Positions 53,542 through 63,869 of a stretch of DNA of 64,000 bases are shown piece after piece; within the stretch, counting starts at the first letter, position 1; each line of letters opens with the position of its first letter. Both the position numbers and the translations under genes were made by a program. The stretch lies in NCBI RefSeq assembly GCF_900112195.1, contig NZ_FOKR01000002.1, forward strand, positions 791,155 to 855,154. Reading direction: 5' to 3'. Under the pieces are notes generated by a model. The model did not search any database and was not told the origin of the DNA. It was given only the letters and a program-made list of their open reading frames with translations. The DNA comes from Butyrivibrio sp. YAB3001. GTDB lineage: Bacteria; Bacillota; Clostridia; Lachnospirales; Lachnospiraceae.

Positions 53542-54975
53542 TTAAAACTGCATGTAAACAAATCTTCTAATATCTGCGCCTGAACCATATTTTCCAAAAA
53601 TCAGTACAAAGAGCACGATCAAAGAAAGGAAAACTGCTCTTGAATAATCATTTCCACCTGTAATTATCATTTCAGGGGGAATAGTCTTCTGGCGGCTTGC
53701 CATATAATCAAGAATAAACAAAAGTACAAAACTTATCAGCACAATCCACCATTCAAAGGATGAAATGCCAAGCATTGCTGATTCGGTCATTTCAAGACCT
53801 GATGTAATTGGAACAACTGTGTTTAGCGGAATCATTCCTTTTATAAACATAAGTGCCTGTGACAAGCTGTCTGCCCTAAAGAAAATCCACGCAAAGGACA
53901 CAAGGCAAAAGGTTATTATTTTTCCGACAGTTCCTTTTATAAGGAAATCAAGTTTAGTTCCCTTGATCAAATTTGCAAGAACATTGCATATTCCATGCCA
54001 TAGCCCCCATATAATGAAGCTAAGTCCCGCTCCATGCCACATTCCGCATATAAGGAACACAACCAGTGTATTTATCATCTTCCTGACATTGCCGTGACGA
54101 TTTCCGCCAAGTGGAATATATACGTAATCTCTCAAAAAATTACTGAGTGAAATGTGCCATCGTCTCCAGAAAACAACCGTAGATTCAGAAAAATACGGTG
54201 TTTTAAAGTTCTGAGTAAGTTCCAGGCCAAACAATACAGATATTCCGATCATAATATTTGTATATCCGGCAAAATCACAATATATCTGTATCGTATACAG
54301 AAGAGATGCAAGTATAAGTGTCACTGACCCATAAGAGCTGATATCTAAAAACACAGTATCAACCACAATTCCTATCCTGTCAGCAATGACTAGCTTCATG
54401 AAAAGACCCCAACTTAAATAGGTAACAGACCTTATGTAATGATTCAGATCAAGTACTCTCGTGTTTCCGCATTTTTCAATCTGAAGTGCAAAGTCTCCCG
54501 CTCTTTCTATAGGTCCGCTCATCCACTTGGGAAACCACATCATATATAGCGCATATTTAAGTGGATCTCGCTCAGGCGCAAGCTTGCCCATATACAAATC
54601 CTCTATATAACTTATTGCCTGGAATGTATAAAATGACAAACCAATCGGAATCGGAGCTGTATTTAAGCCTTTTTGCTGCGCAATCCACGGAATATATTTC
54701 CAGCCTAAAAGAAGCAGCGAAAGTGCTGCAATAGTAACACAAGAAACGAATTTTTGCAAACGGATATTTTTCTTTTCATCAAAGAAAAGGACTCCCACTC
54801 CCCATGTGATCACAGTGACGGCAAGCAGGACTAAAAGGCCATAATTGCCCCCTTCGAGATAAATAAAAATAATACTTCCCAAAAGCAAAATATATTTGCG
54901 AAGGTTTGCAGGAAAAATATGAAATGTCAAAAAAAGCAAAATAATATATATGATTGTTGTTGCCTGAAGTAGCAT
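53542..54975 (-). CDS. MBOAT-family O-acyltransferase (AlgI/DltB-like)
   Basis: 477 residues, about ten membrane helices. Family signature: FWRRWHISLSNFLRDYVYIP, LGGNRHG and CGMWHGAGLSFIIWG with catalytic His. Moves acyl groups from the cytosol to extracellular sugars. The ATG at 54975 has GGGGG six bases upstream; a TTG start four codons earlier lacks a site. The SGNH gene follows. Confidence 0.94.
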   Translation of the reverse strand: MLLQATTIIYIILLFLTFHIFPANLRKYILLLGSIIFIYLEGGNYGLLVLLAVTVITWGVGVLFFDEKKNIRLQKFVSCVTIAALSLLLLGWKYIPWIAQQKGLNTAPIPIGLSFYTFQAISYIEDLYMGKLAPERDPLKYALYMMWFPKWMSGPIERAGDFALQIEKCGNTRVLDLNHYIRSVTYLSWGLFMKLVIADRIGIVVDTVFLDISSYGSVTLILASLLYTIQIYCDFAGYTNIMIGISVLFGLELTQNFKTPYFSESTVVFWRRWHISLSNFLRDYVYIPLGGNRHGNVRKMINTLVVFLICGMWHGAGLSFIIWGLWHGICNVLANLIKGTKLDFLIKGTVGKIITFCLVSFAWIFFRADSLSQALMFIKGMIPLNTVVPITSGLEMTESAMLGISSFEWWIVLISFVLLFILDYMASRQKTIPPEMIITGGNDYSRAVFLSLIVLFVLIFGKYGSGADIRRFVYMQF

Positions 54976-55234
54976 GAATACCCCCAATTATTATGATTGC
55001 CATTGTACAATTGATATTAGCGTATTTGTTACCCATCAAATGCTGAAGTCAAATTCTAACTGAATGCACAATAACATTATTCTCAATTACCGGTTACTCG
55101 ACAAAAACTCGCTCAAGTAACTCTCTCCCAAATTGAATGTTATCATTTTTCTGAGATAGTTACAACTGCAGCCAAATGGTGTAGAATTGGTGGTGATTGT
55201 GCGTTACTAAAAAGGCAGAAAATGAAGAGGTATT

Positions 55235-56299
55235 ATGAGAAAATCATTTAAAAATATATTTACTAATGCCGTAATGGGGCTTGGAATTCTTTCAATAGTC
55301 TTATGCGGAGGATGCGGAAAAAATGAAGTTGCAAAGGCAGAACCCTATGATGGTAGTTCTTTTGTAAGGGAAGCGGAATATACACAGGCAGGCGAGAATG
55401 CAAAAGCATTCGCCCAAAACTATGAAGTAATTCAGAATTTCGATCAAAAACTGAGCGTTCCAACATATATAACCAAGCTTGGTGATGACTGGTTCATTGT
55501 TGACTGTTATCACAACAGGATCATTTATTCTGACACACTTGGAATTCCTCTTGATCAGTGGAAAATCATGACAAGCGAAGTCACTCAGCCTCATACTATT
55601 GCAGGTGACGGAAAAGTGCTTGTCGTTGATGATACGGAGAATAATCGTATCCTTGGCTTTGAAAAAATAGATGGAAAGTACATTAACACACAGGTGATCG
55701 GTGACGTAGGCACAAGACCTCATTACACGGTTTACGATGAAATTACAGATACTTTCTATGTATGGAGTTCCAAGACCGGCGAGTTATTTTGCTTAAGGCA
55801 CACTCCGGATTCTGCAAAGCTCTATGTAACAGACATCCTTAAGATAAAAGAGCTCGATGGAATCTATGTAAGGTCTTTTTCAATAATTGAGGGTGAAATA
55901 TACTTTGTTTCCGGAGTATCTGATGAAGGAGCACCTGCCAAGATTTATTGCTGCGATTTAAATACGCTTTCGATAAAAAAAGAGATATCGGTACCGGATT
56001 CCATGGCAGGCATGGTTCAGATCACTAAAATTCAGGACTATTACTATATCACAATCTCAACAGACTTAAGTGGCAGTCAGGACTATGCAACCATAATCCG
56101 TACGAAAGCTCTCGATAAATTAAGTTCAGGTGAGTACGAAGATATTTACAGTACATATTTTGTCGGTGGCGGAACACCTTACTACATTTCATACGCTGAT
56201 GGAACCTATTTCCTCACTGAGCATCGCCTTAAGGACCACTCCATCTGGAGTTTTAAAGTCGAGAAGAATCAGATAAAGGATGTCACTACTTTATATTAG
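55235..56299 (+). CDS. Lipoprotein with beta-propeller-like repeats
   Basis: 354 residues. Lipobox VLCGGC (Cys 27), then repeated strands with a DWFIVDCYHNRIIYSD, KVLVVDDTENNRILGF and DTFYVWSSKTGELFCL pattern, like NHL/YVTN propeller blades. Divergent from the MBOAT-SGNH pair across 260 bases. Surface role, function unknown; a link with the polysaccharide modification is only from position. Confidence 0.7.
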   Translation: MRKSFKNIFTNAVMGLGILSIVLCGGCGKNEVAKAEPYDGSSFVREAEYTQAGENAKAFAQNYEVIQNFDQKLSVPTYITKLGDDWFIVDCYHNRIIYSDTLGIPLDQWKIMTSEVTQPHTIAGDGKVLVVDDTENNRILGFEKIDGKYINTQVIGDVGTRPHYTVYDEITDTFYVWSSKTGELFCLRHTPDSAKLYVTDILKIKELDGIYVRSFSIIEGEIYFVSGVSDEGAPAKIYCCDLNTLSIKKEISVPDSMAGMVQITKIQDYYYITISTDLSGSQDYATIIRTKALDKLSSGEYEDIYSTYFVGGGTPYYISYADGTYFLTEHRLKDHSIWSFKVEKNQIKDVTTLY

Positions 56300-56311
56300 A
56301 ACAGGTTTCGT

Positions 56312-56526
56312 CTAGTGTGCTGGCTTGTTCATATTTAATCAAATGACGAAGTAGATCATTTCATAGGCAAGGATGATAAATCGCAGGCAATGCGGGCATT
56401 GTCAAGATTTTCAGACGTAGCATATGAAATTGAGATACAAGTTATTTGATTGAATATGAGCTAGACAGTACACTAGTTTTTCAGACAAGTCATTTGATTG
56501 AATTAGATTCATGCAGTATGCTAATA
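56312..56526. repeat. 165-bp palindrome with an extra third arm
   Basis: CTAGTGTGCTGGCTTGTTCA (from 56312) pairs with the arm ending CTAGACAGTACACTAG at 56476, about 33 of 38 positions, and pairing continues inward (ATTTCATAGG with ATATGAAAT). A further copy of the right arm, CAAGTCATTTGATTGAATTA to GCAGTATGCTAATA (56485-56526), stands next to it. The 313-bp gap is almost all filled by these. No gene. Confidence 0.75.
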
Positions 56527-56612
56527 CATTTTAATTTATTACTACTTTATAATAATTTTATTCTTCCTTTATTTCGTTTTTATTAGTACAATAGAAACGA
56601 GGGGTATTTACA

Positions 56613-57695
56613 ATGAGAGTTTTTTCTAACGCAATAACGTTAATTGAATTATTTAAAGACTATCGCTCAATGGACAGCGATGATAAGAATAGTTTCTACC
56701 AGTCCAAATGCGATTATTACCAGAATTATGTCAGCATCAGCCTTTACGCCGGTGTTCTTTTTTCTATAACTTTTCTTTATTCAGACTACCTTTTGAATGG
56801 TAGTTTCCTTCCCACGCTGTTGCCAAGGCTTTCAATTTTGGCAGCGCTTTTGTTGTTTATCTTAATAACCCATTTTACGAAAAAAAGAAGCATAACAGTG
56901 TTCATGGATTTCTTCCTGGCTCACTGCATTGTCTTCGCAACCATATGGTCAATATATCATCTTGATAACAAGATTCATGCAAGTGAAGGCTTCATCATCA
57001 TGAATCTTGTATTTCTTACTGTGGGGTTCGTAGCAAAGCCTAAAGAAACTGTGATTTCGTCTCTTATCTTTATTTTTGAGATAATTATATCCCACTCTTT
57101 CAATCACTACTCAAATGTGGATATTATCCTGGCGCTACAGGTACCAAGCGCTCTTGCCGTGATCACATCGCATTTTCTTCTAATGCTCTTTTATCTGGAT
57201 CACTACAGAGTCAGACAAAAGCTTGAACTTGCCATGGTGACCGACCCTCTTACCCAGGTTTACAACAGACATCTATTAGAAAGAATAGTTACTAAGAACG
57301 CATTAAAAGATGTTCATGGACCTATTGCAATTGCTATGCTTGACATTGATTATTTCAAGCAGGTCAATGATGAATATGGCCATTACACCGGCGATCTTAC
57401 ACTTCTTTATATCGGTCAGAAACTCTCCAAGGGAACACACGAAGATGATTATGTTATCAGATATGGAGGCGAGGAATTCATCATTATCCTTAAAGATTGT
57501 GATGTAAATAATGCCTGTGCAAGAATGGAGCAGTTCAGACAGGAAATTGAAAACGCAACAGACACCCCTGTAAGTATTACTGTTTCTATCGGAGTATCGC
57601 GTTATAATGGTGATTTCTCCAAATCTATTCAAAATGTTGACCATGCGCTCTACAAAGCTAAGAACTCCGGCCGAAACATGGTTGTGGTTGTGTAA
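56613..57695 (+). CDS. Diguanylate cyclase with integral membrane sensor
   Basis: 360 residues. About six membrane helices (residues 40-200), then a full GGDEF domain: TDPLTQVYNRHLLER, MLDIDYFKQVNDEYGH, IRYGGEEFIIIL near 285, and the final HALYKAKNSGRN. Makes cyclic di-GMP. The inhibitory-site RxxD position reads HEDD, so product inhibition may be lost. Site ACGAGGGG. Confidence 0.93.
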   Translation: MRVFSNAITLIELFKDYRSMDSDDKNSFYQSKCDYYQNYVSISLYAGVLFSITFLYSDYLLNGSFLPTLLPRLSILAALLLFILITHFTKKRSITVFMDFFLAHCIVFATIWSIYHLDNKIHASEGFIIMNLVFLTVGFVAKPKETVISSLIFIFEIIISHSFNHYSNVDIILALQVPSALAVITSHFLLMLFYLDHYRVRQKLELAMVTDPLTQVYNRHLLERIVTKNALKDVHGPIAIAMLDIDYFKQVNDEYGHYTGDLTLLYIGQKLSKGTHEDDYVIRYGGEEFIIILKDCDVNNACARMEQFRQEIENATDTPVSITVSIGVSRYNGDFSKSIQNVDHALYKAKNSGRNMVVVV

Positions 57696-57701
57696 AATAA
57701 T

Positions 57702-57735
57702 ACCCCGGTAATGCATTTACCGGGGTTCTTTTTAT
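57702..57735 (+). terminator. Terminator of the diguanylate cyclase gene
   Basis: ACCCCGGTAA (57703-57712) with TTACCGGGGT (57718-57727) and TCTTTTT after it. Confidence 0.92.
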
Positions 57736-57737
57736 TC

Positions 57738-58880
57738 TTATTCTTCAGAAGTATCTCCAACAGGTTTTCCGCCTGTAGCAAGCCACTTAAGATATGCATT
57801 GATAAATGGATCAAGTTCACCATCTAATACGCCATCTGCATTGGATGCCTTAAATCCTGTACGTGTATCATTAACCATTGTATATGGCTGAAGCACGTAT
57901 GAGCGAATCTGGCTGCCCCATGCGTTATCCTTAACTTCACCACGAATGCCATCAAGCTTTGCCTGATTTTCTTCCTGCTTCATGATAAAGAGCTTTGCCT
58001 TCAACATCTGCATAGCTTTATCTTTATTCTGGAACTGTGAACGCTCATTCTGGCAGGCAACTACAACTCCTGTAGGAATATGAGTGATACGTACAGCAGA
58101 TGATGTCTTATTGATGTGCTGTCCACCGGCACCACTTGAACGATAAGTATCAATTCGAAGGTCATCAGGATTGATATCGATATCAACATCTTCTTCAATA
58201 TCAGGCATTACATCACATGACACAAAAGATGTCTGTCTCTTTGCCTGAGCGTTGAACGGGCTTATACGAACAAGTCTGTGCACACCGTGTTCAGACTTAA
58301 GAAGACCATAAGCATTTGTACCTGAAATCTGGAATGTAACTGACTTGATTCCTGCTTCATCACCGTCAAGAAGATCAAGAACTTCTGTAGTAAATCCCTT
58401 ACGCTCTGCCCATCTTGTATACATTCTGTAAAGCATTGATGCCCAATCACAAGCCTCTGTTCCACCTGCGCCGGCATTAAGTCTTAAGATTACATCATAT
58501 TTATCATATGGTCCGTTCAAAAGATTGCTGATACGGATATTCTCAAGAGTATCCTCGAAATCATCAAGTTCTGCTCTTATCTCAGCAGCCATATCGTCAT
58601 CATCAACACCTTCTGCATTCTGCATGTCTATAAGGTCAATGATATCTGTATACTGGTTGTTAAGTCTCTCAATATTTGCAACCAGATCCTGCATATTCTT
58701 GAGGTCTTTTGTCTTCTTGTTGGCCTTCTCTGCATTATCCCAAAATCCAGGCTCTTCCATCTCACGGCTAAGCTCTTCAATTATCTTTTTCTTAGTGTTA
58801 AGATCCAAAGAAGCTGTAACTTCTTTCAGTGTTTCCTGAAGATTCTGGATCTCAACTTTCATCTGATCAAGTATTACCAT
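57738..58880 (-). CDS. prfB: Peptide chain release factor 2
   Basis: 380 residues. Release factor for UGA and UAA: the tripeptide SPF (207-209) and the GGQ loop SSGAGGQHINKTSS (252-254). The frame is open from start to end: the area where many RF2 genes carry an in-frame TGA and +1 shift (near codon 25, TASLDLNTKKK) has none. Follows secA, as in many Firmicutes, but with a 387-bp repeat-filled gap. Confidence 0.97.
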   Translation of the reverse strand: MVILDQMKVEIQNLQETLKEVTASLDLNTKKKIIEELSREMEEPGFWDNAEKANKKTKDLKNMQDLVANIERLNNQYTDIIDLIDMQNAEGVDDDDMAAEIRAELDDFEDTLENIRISNLLNGPYDKYDVILRLNAGAGGTEACDWASMLYRMYTRWAERKGFTTEVLDLLDGDEAGIKSVTFQISGTNAYGLLKSEHGVHRLVRISPFNAQAKRQTSFVSCDVMPDIEEDVDIDINPDDLRIDTYRSSGAGGQHINKTSSAVRITHIPTGVVVACQNERSQFQNKDKAMQMLKAKLFIMKQEENQAKLDGIRGEVKDNAWGSQIRSYVLQPYTMVNDTRTGFKASNADGVLDGELDPFINAYLKWLATGGKPVGDTSEE

Positions 58881-59134
58881 ATTGTGCTCTCTTTCTATAA
58901 ATAAAACGACTATTACTGCTTAAGTATGTTGCCCTCTCGCTTTCTACGAGATTCAATAAGCAACTGATTTGCGCATTTATTCTATGTCAGGCAACCCCAG
59001 GCAAATGATAATGTTTTTAATCTGCGCATTTATTCCATGAATTTGCCCCAAATACAGTGGCATAACCCATCTGTTTCGGGGCAATTATAAACGAATTCAC
59101 ATTTATTAGTCAAGTGGTGAATTATCGAATGATA
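58881..59134. other. Left part of the secA-prfB gap
   Basis: No gene. TGCGCATTTATTC occurs twice (58970-58982 and 59023-59035), 53 bases apart, near a GGGGCAA direct pair. The rest is AT-rich, with no promoter I would defend for prfB. Confidence 0.45.
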
Positions 59135-59230
59135 TTTCAGAAATGCGCACTACGCTGCGCATTTCATGAGAATATTATACAAGTGCAAATAGGCCCTGCG
59201 GCGTAGTCGCACTGGAATGGCCTATTTGTT
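59135..59230. repeat. Composite palindromic repeat, copy 5, between secA and prfB
   Basis: Hairpin GAAATGCGCA (59140-59149), loop CTACGC, TGCGCATTTC (59156-59165), then CAAATAGGCC (59186-59195) with GGCCTATTTG (59219-59228). The same two modules make up copy 2 at 29515, in a different order. No coding sequence. Confidence 0.8.
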
Positions 59231-59267
59231 ATATATTCCCGAGCTTTATTCGGGAATATATGAATTA

Positions 59268-61832
59268 TCAAATTTTCCCATGGCAGTTCTTGTATTTCTT
59301 ACCACTTCCGCATGGACATGGATCATTTGGATAAACCTTGGCTTCCATTCTCTTTACAGGCGCCTTGGCAAGCGAATCATCCTTGTTAGTTCCTGTCACC
59401 TTAGCAACCTGCTCACGTTCAACTTTCTCTTCAATGTGAACGTGGAAAAGAAGTCTTACAGTATCTTCTCTGATTGCCTTAGTCATATCATCGAACATCT
59501 CATAGCCGGCAAGCTTGTACTCAATCTTAGGATCTCTCTGACCATAAGCCTGAAGTCCGATACCCTGACGAAGCTGATCCATATCATCGATATGATCCAT
59601 CCACTTTCTGTCGATGACCTTAAGAAGAATTACACGCTCAATCTCACGGATTGTCTCAGGTTCAGGGAATTCTGCCTCTTTTGCCTCATAGAGCTTGACA
59701 GCCTCTTCTTTAAGCTGCTGTTTGAGGCCACTCTTAGTAAGATTGTCAATTCTTCCTCTTGTAATCTTCTTAAGAGGAACTGTAGGAAGAAGCAGTTCAT
59801 TAAGCTCCTGGAGGTTCCAGTTGTCAGGATCATTCTCTTCACCAACAACTGTCTCAACATTTGCCTCAACAATATCTGTGATCATCTTGTAGATAGAATC
59901 ACGAAGTGACTCACCGTCAAGAACTTTCTTACGCTCTGCATAGATGATTTCTCTCTGCTCATTGTTAACCTGATCATAATCAAGAAGATTCTTTCTTATT
60001 CCATAGTTGTTGGACTCAATCTTCTTCTGAGCTGATTCGATAGCCTTGGAAAGTGATGCATGCTCAATTTCCTGTCCATCCGGAATCTTAAGAGCGTTGA
60101 ACATTGCAATAAGTCGCTCAGATCCAAAGAGTCTCATAAGATTATCTTCAAGTGAAAGATAGAACTTGGACTCACCGGGATCTCCCTGACGTCCGGCACG
60201 ACCACGAAGCTGATTATCGATACGTCTACTCTCATGTCTCTCTGTACCTATAATCTTAAGTCCGCCTGCTGCTCTTGCATCCTCGTCAAGCTTAATATCA
60301 GTACCACGACCAGCCATGTTAGTAGCAATTGTAACAGCGCCTTTTCTACCTGCCTCAGCAACTATCTCAGCTTCCATCTCATGGAACTTAGCATTCAATA
60401 CCTGATGCTGGATTCCTCTCTTCTTAAGAAGTTTGCTTATCTCTTCTGAAGATTCAATAGTAATAGTACCAACAAGAACAGGCTGTCCCTTTGCATGAGA
60501 TTCAACTACTGCATCGCAGATAGCGTTTAATTTCTCTTTCTTGGTCTTGTAAACAGCATCCTGATGATCAATTCTGATAACCGGCTCATTAGTAGGAATC
60601 TCTATAACATCAAGTCCATAGATATCACGGAATTCTCTCTCTTCTGTAAGAGCTGTACCGGTCATACCGCACTTCTTTTCAAATTTATTAAAGAAGTTCT
60701 GGAATGTAATAGTTGCAAGCGTCTTGGACTCTCTTTTTACCTTAACGTGCTCTTTAGCTTCAATAGCCTGATGAAGCCCATCAGAATAACGACGACCAGG
60801 CATAACACGTCCTGTGAACTCATCAACGATAAGAACTTCATCGTCTTTTACAATGTAATCATGATCTCTCTGCATGAGGTTATTAGCACGAAGAGCCAGA
60901 ATAATATTGTGCTGGATCTCAAGATTCTCAGGATCAGCAAGGTTCTCTATACGGAAAAATCTCTCAACCTTGGCAACACCCTGCTCTGTGAGGTTGACAA
61001 TCTTATCCTTCTCATTGACTATAAAGTCACCTGTCTCTTCTCTCTCAACTCCCATGATGGCATCCATCTTGGTGAGTTCTTCCATATCTTCGCCTCTTGT
61101 CATCTGCTTGGCAAGGATATCGCAGGCCTCATATAACTTTGTAGACTTATCACTCTGTCCGGAAATAATAAGAGGTGTTCTTGCTTCATCAATAAGAATA
61201 GAGTCAATCTCATCGATGATAGCATAGTTCAGACCACGAAGAACGCACTGTTCCTTGTAGATAGCCATATTATCACGAAGATAATCGAAACCAAGTTCAT
61301 TATTGGTAACATATGTGATATCGCAGTTGTACGCTGCTCTTCTCTCCTCGGGAGTCATACTGTTAAGTACAACACCAACTGTAAGTCCAAGGAATTCATG
61401 AATCTTACCCATCCACTCAGCATCACGCTTAGCAAGGTAGTCGTTGACTGTTACAACATGAACACCCTTACCGGCAAGCGCATCCAGATATGAAGGAAGT
61501 GTAGCAACCAAAGTCTTACCTTCACCGGTTCTCATCTCGGCAATTCTGCCCTGGTGAAGTATTACGCCACCAATAAGCTGTACTCTGAAGTGTTCCATTC
61601 CAAGCACTCTCTTGCCGGCCTCTCTGACTACTGCGTAAGCCTCAGGCATGATGTCATCCAAAGTCTGACCATCTGCAAGTCTCTTCTTAAACTCCTCAGT
61701 CTTGCCTCTTAATTCGTCATCTGAAAGAGCCTGCATCTGAGATCTCATAGCCTCGATAGAATCAACAGTTCCCTTGATTCTCTTAAGTTCTCTTTCACTA
61801 TGTGTTCCAATAATCTTATCAATAATGCTCAT
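59268..61832 (-). CDS. secA: Preprotein translocase ATPase SecA
   Basis: 854 residues. Drives protein export through SecYEG. Walker [52 protein letters not shown], the helicase part [13 protein letters not shown] and [15 protein letters not shown], the C-terminal metal motif [16 protein letters not shown] at 61832 has GGAG nine bases upstream; a GTG five codons earlier overlaps that site. Own promoter upstream. Confidence 0.98.
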   Translation of the reverse strand: MSIIDKIIGTHSERELKRIKGTVDSIEAMRSQMQALSDDELRGKTEEFKKRLADGQTLDDIMPEAYAVVREAGKRVLGMEHFRVQLIGGVILHQGRIAEMRTGEGKTLVATLPSYLDALAGKGVHVVTVNDYLAKRDAEWMGKIHEFLGLTVGVVLNSMTPEERRAAYNCDITYVTNNELGFDYLRDNMAIYKEQCVLRGLNYAIIDEIDSILIDEARTPLIISGQSDKSTKLYEACDILAKQMTRGEDMEELTKMDAIMGVEREETGDFIVNEKDKIVNLTEQGVAKVERFFRIENLADPENLEIQHNIILALRANNLMQRDHDYIVKDDEVLIVDEFTGRVMPGRRYSDGLHQAIEAKEHVKVKRESKTLATITFQNFFNKFEKKCGMTGTALTEEREFRDIYGLDVIEIPTNEPVIRIDHQDAVYKTKKEKLNAICDAVVESHAKGQPVLVGTITIESSEEISKLLKKRGIQHQVLNAKFHEMEAEIVAEAGRKGAVTIATNMAGRGTDIKLDEDARAAGGLKIIGTERHESRRIDNQLRGRAGRQGDPGESKFYLSLEDNLMRLFGSERLIAMFNALKIPDGQEIEHASLSKAIESAQKKIESNNYGIRKNLLDYDQVNNEQREIIYAERKKVLDGESLRDSIYKMITDIVEANVETVVGEENDPDNWNLQELNELLLPTVPLKKITRGRIDNLTKSGLKQQLKEEAVKLYEAKEAEFPEPETIREIERVILLKVIDRKWMDHIDDMDQLRQGIGLQAYGQRDPKIEYKLAGYEMFDDMTKAIREDTVRLLFHVHIEEKVEREQVAKVTGTNKDDSLAKAPVKRMEAKVYPNDPCPCGSGKKYKNCHGKI

Positions 61833-61894
61833 TTCGTATATCTCCACATAAAAAAGGGTATATTTGCCCTATATTTTAGCAAAATCCATTCTCC

Positions 61895-61923
61895 ATTGTA
61901 TCAGATTTTAGACCATACTACAA
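61895..61923 (-). promoter_or_regulatory. Promoter of secA
   Basis: On the - strand: TTGTAG, 17 bases, TACAAT with a TG before it (extended -10), about 65 bases from the start codon. Confidence 0.6.
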
Positions 61924-62030
61924 GTCAAATTGGAAACTTGCCAGCATATTGTCAGTTTATGTTGTTACGGCTCACTTGTTTGCTTCTCCAGCTGATAATT
62001 CGCGTATTTCTGCCTGAACAGTAGTGTTTA

Positions 62031-63569
62031 TCACTGCTTTTTCTTAAACAAATAAAATATAAAATCGTAGCCACTGTAGCTGTATGGCGCCTGGTCTATA
62101 AGATCATATTTTTCAAAAATAAATTCAGGATATGTGTCCCTTGCAATCACAAAATCTGTCATCGCTTCTTTTATATATCTGTCCTGTTCTTTATACGGAT
62201 TATTCTCCGGTTCAGGAACATCAAGCGTTTGTGTCTGAAACCACCGGCAGGATGGCACAATTCCCGTAAGCGTATAAAGTCCCGCATCAAGGCATCCGAT
62301 GTTCAGAAGCGTTGGATCATCTTCTGTCAGCACCTCGTCTCTGAAGCGATATAAAAACATATTTTCTTTTGTCTCCGCTAAAAACGGAATATTCATGGAT
62401 GTAAAATAAATAATTATAGTTGAAAATGCACACAAAAGCACACTTATAAGTATATCTTTTACACCAAATCCTGACATACTGTTTTCTTTTCTTTTTGCCA
62501 GGAAAAAATCAATAACTTCTCCACAAAGTGCAACGCCCAACACCGAAAAAACGCTAAGCGGCAATGAATAATATGGCAATTCCCTGCCGCCAATAAAAAT
62601 ACCCATGAACATAAATGCAAACAAAATTGGGGCAGCAAACCTTGTTAGAATCTTTTGATTTCTTTTTAATAAAGAATAAAAAAGTCCCAAAATAACAAAT
62701 GCAAAATACATAAAGTTGTCCCATATGAGCCAGTACAAAATCTTAGCCATGGTGTATATTCTGCCAAAAATCCCGCCCATCGCCTCATTAGGATAAAGAA
62801 AAACATTTATGTAAACATATCCCCAATACCAGTCGTAAAGGGCGTGATTTAGCGCAAAATAAATAATCCACGGTACAAAAGGCACAAACATTCCCAAAAG
62901 AAATATTACGCAGGCTTTAATACTCGAAACAAACTCTTTATGCGTCAAAAAAGCGAGCCACACAAGCGCCATCCAGGCAAAAAAGAAGCCCAGCCCGGTA
63001 AACTTAATGTTAGCAATTAATCCCGCAAGAAGGCCGCCAATAAATATCCGTTTAAATGACATTGTTGAATCCGGATACTTGTTTTTGAAATAATCCAGGA
63101 GAATGTACAATCCCCATATATAAATAGGAAGACATATTTCCTCAGCTGCTCCTCCCCACCAAAAACTTCTTGACGATACAATCGTCATAAAAGGAAGCGG
63201 CGCAAGCAATGCAGCTATACGTTTTTTGGTATACAGCGAAAGAATTTTATTAAATCCAATGATATCTAACGTTCCAAGAATTATCTCAAGTAAAAAGACA
63301 CCTTTGAAGGTAGTATGTGAAACCAGATATGCAAGCCCATACAAGAAATAAAGATACATTCCCTTCTGATCAAAGACATCTCTGTAAAGCACTTTCCCAT
63401 TAAACAGCGCTTTTCCCATAGAAAAATAGCTGTTCGCATCATCCCAGTTATTGCAGACATACAATAATGATGACCTTGAAGCCAACAGCAAAAAAAGAAC
63501 GGCTGATAACAAAAAATAGCCGTAAACAAAAATATTCTCAATTGATAAATATAATCTCTTCTTTTCCAT
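62031..63569 (-). CDS. GT-C-like multi-pass membrane protein (PMT/ArnT-like)
   Basis: 512 residues, about 11 membrane helices and a short C-terminal soluble part. The first loop holds NWDDANSYFSMGKALFNGKV and YRDVFDQKGMYLYFLYGLAY, the Asp-rich pattern of the PMT/ArnT-type GT-C enzymes which transfer sugars from lipid carriers. Start: ATG at 63569, with no ribosome binding site; a TATAAT lies just six bases before it, so the mRNA may be leaderless. A further ATG seven codons earlier also lacks a site. Confidence 0.8.
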   Translation of the reverse strand: MEKKRLYLSIENIFVYGYFLLSAVLFLLLASRSSLLYVCNNWDDANSYFSMGKALFNGKVLYRDVFDQKGMYLYFLYGLAYLVSHTTFKGVFLLEIILGTLDIIGFNKILSLYTKKRIAALLAPLPFMTIVSSRSFWWGGAAEEICLPIYIWGLYILLDYFKNKYPDSTMSFKRIFIGGLLAGLIANIKFTGLGFFFAWMALVWLAFLTHKEFVSSIKACVIFLLGMFVPFVPWIIYFALNHALYDWYWGYVYINVFLYPNEAMGGIFGRIYTMAKILYWLIWDNFMYFAFVILGLFYSLLKRNQKILTRFAAPILFAFMFMGIFIGGRELPYYSLPLSVFSVLGVALCGEVIDFFLAKRKENSMSGFGVKDILISVLLCAFSTIIIYFTSMNIPFLAETKENMFLYRFRDEVLTEDDPTLLNIGCLDAGLYTLTGIVPSCRWFQTQTLDVPEPENNPYKEQDRYIKEAMTDFVIARDTYPEFIFEKYDLIDQAPYSYSGYDFIFYLFKKKQ

Positions 63570-63575
63570 AGCGGT

Positions 63576-63584
63576 ATTATAGCA
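63576..63584 (-). promoter_or_regulatory. Extended -10 promoter next to the start codon of the GT-C-like gene
   Basis: On the - strand: TGCTATAAT, then ACCGCT, then ATG. The expected start of transcription falls on the A of the ATG or next to it. No good -35. Confidence 0.5.
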
Positions 63585-63605
63585 TATCATTTGAGCAAAT
63601 TAAGG

Positions 63606-63644
63606 AAATCTTAAGAATTTTCGACGGTAAATCTTAAGAATTTT
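63606..63644. promoter_or_regulatory. Direct repeat pair, response-regulator-like site
   Basis: AAATCTTAAGAATTTT is found at 63606-63621 and 63629-63644, 23 bases apart. On the + strand a TATGAT -10 candidate follows at once (63644), so a bound activator might serve the partial gene; it also lies just upstream of the GT-C promoter. Confidence 0.4.
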
Positions 63645-63869
63645 ATGATAACCTAGTTTTGTTGCTCATTTCTGAGCCATCAAAAATATCTGTTACTTCT
63701 ATATTTCCGGCTGCTACGCCTTTAATCGGCAAGTATTTGTGAGTCGTAAACTATTTTTCATTTGTTGAAAACCGCTTCCCGTTTACAGCATTTTCTCAAA
63801 ACACAAAAAACTTTGCCGCTTGCACAGCCTAACAAATCCACGACAGTAACAACAGAAAGGAATTAATTA

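Noticed and set aside
59217..59909. + strand 230-codon frame opposite the secA end
   Set aside because: Antisense to the conserved secA C-terminus and starts inside the repeat.
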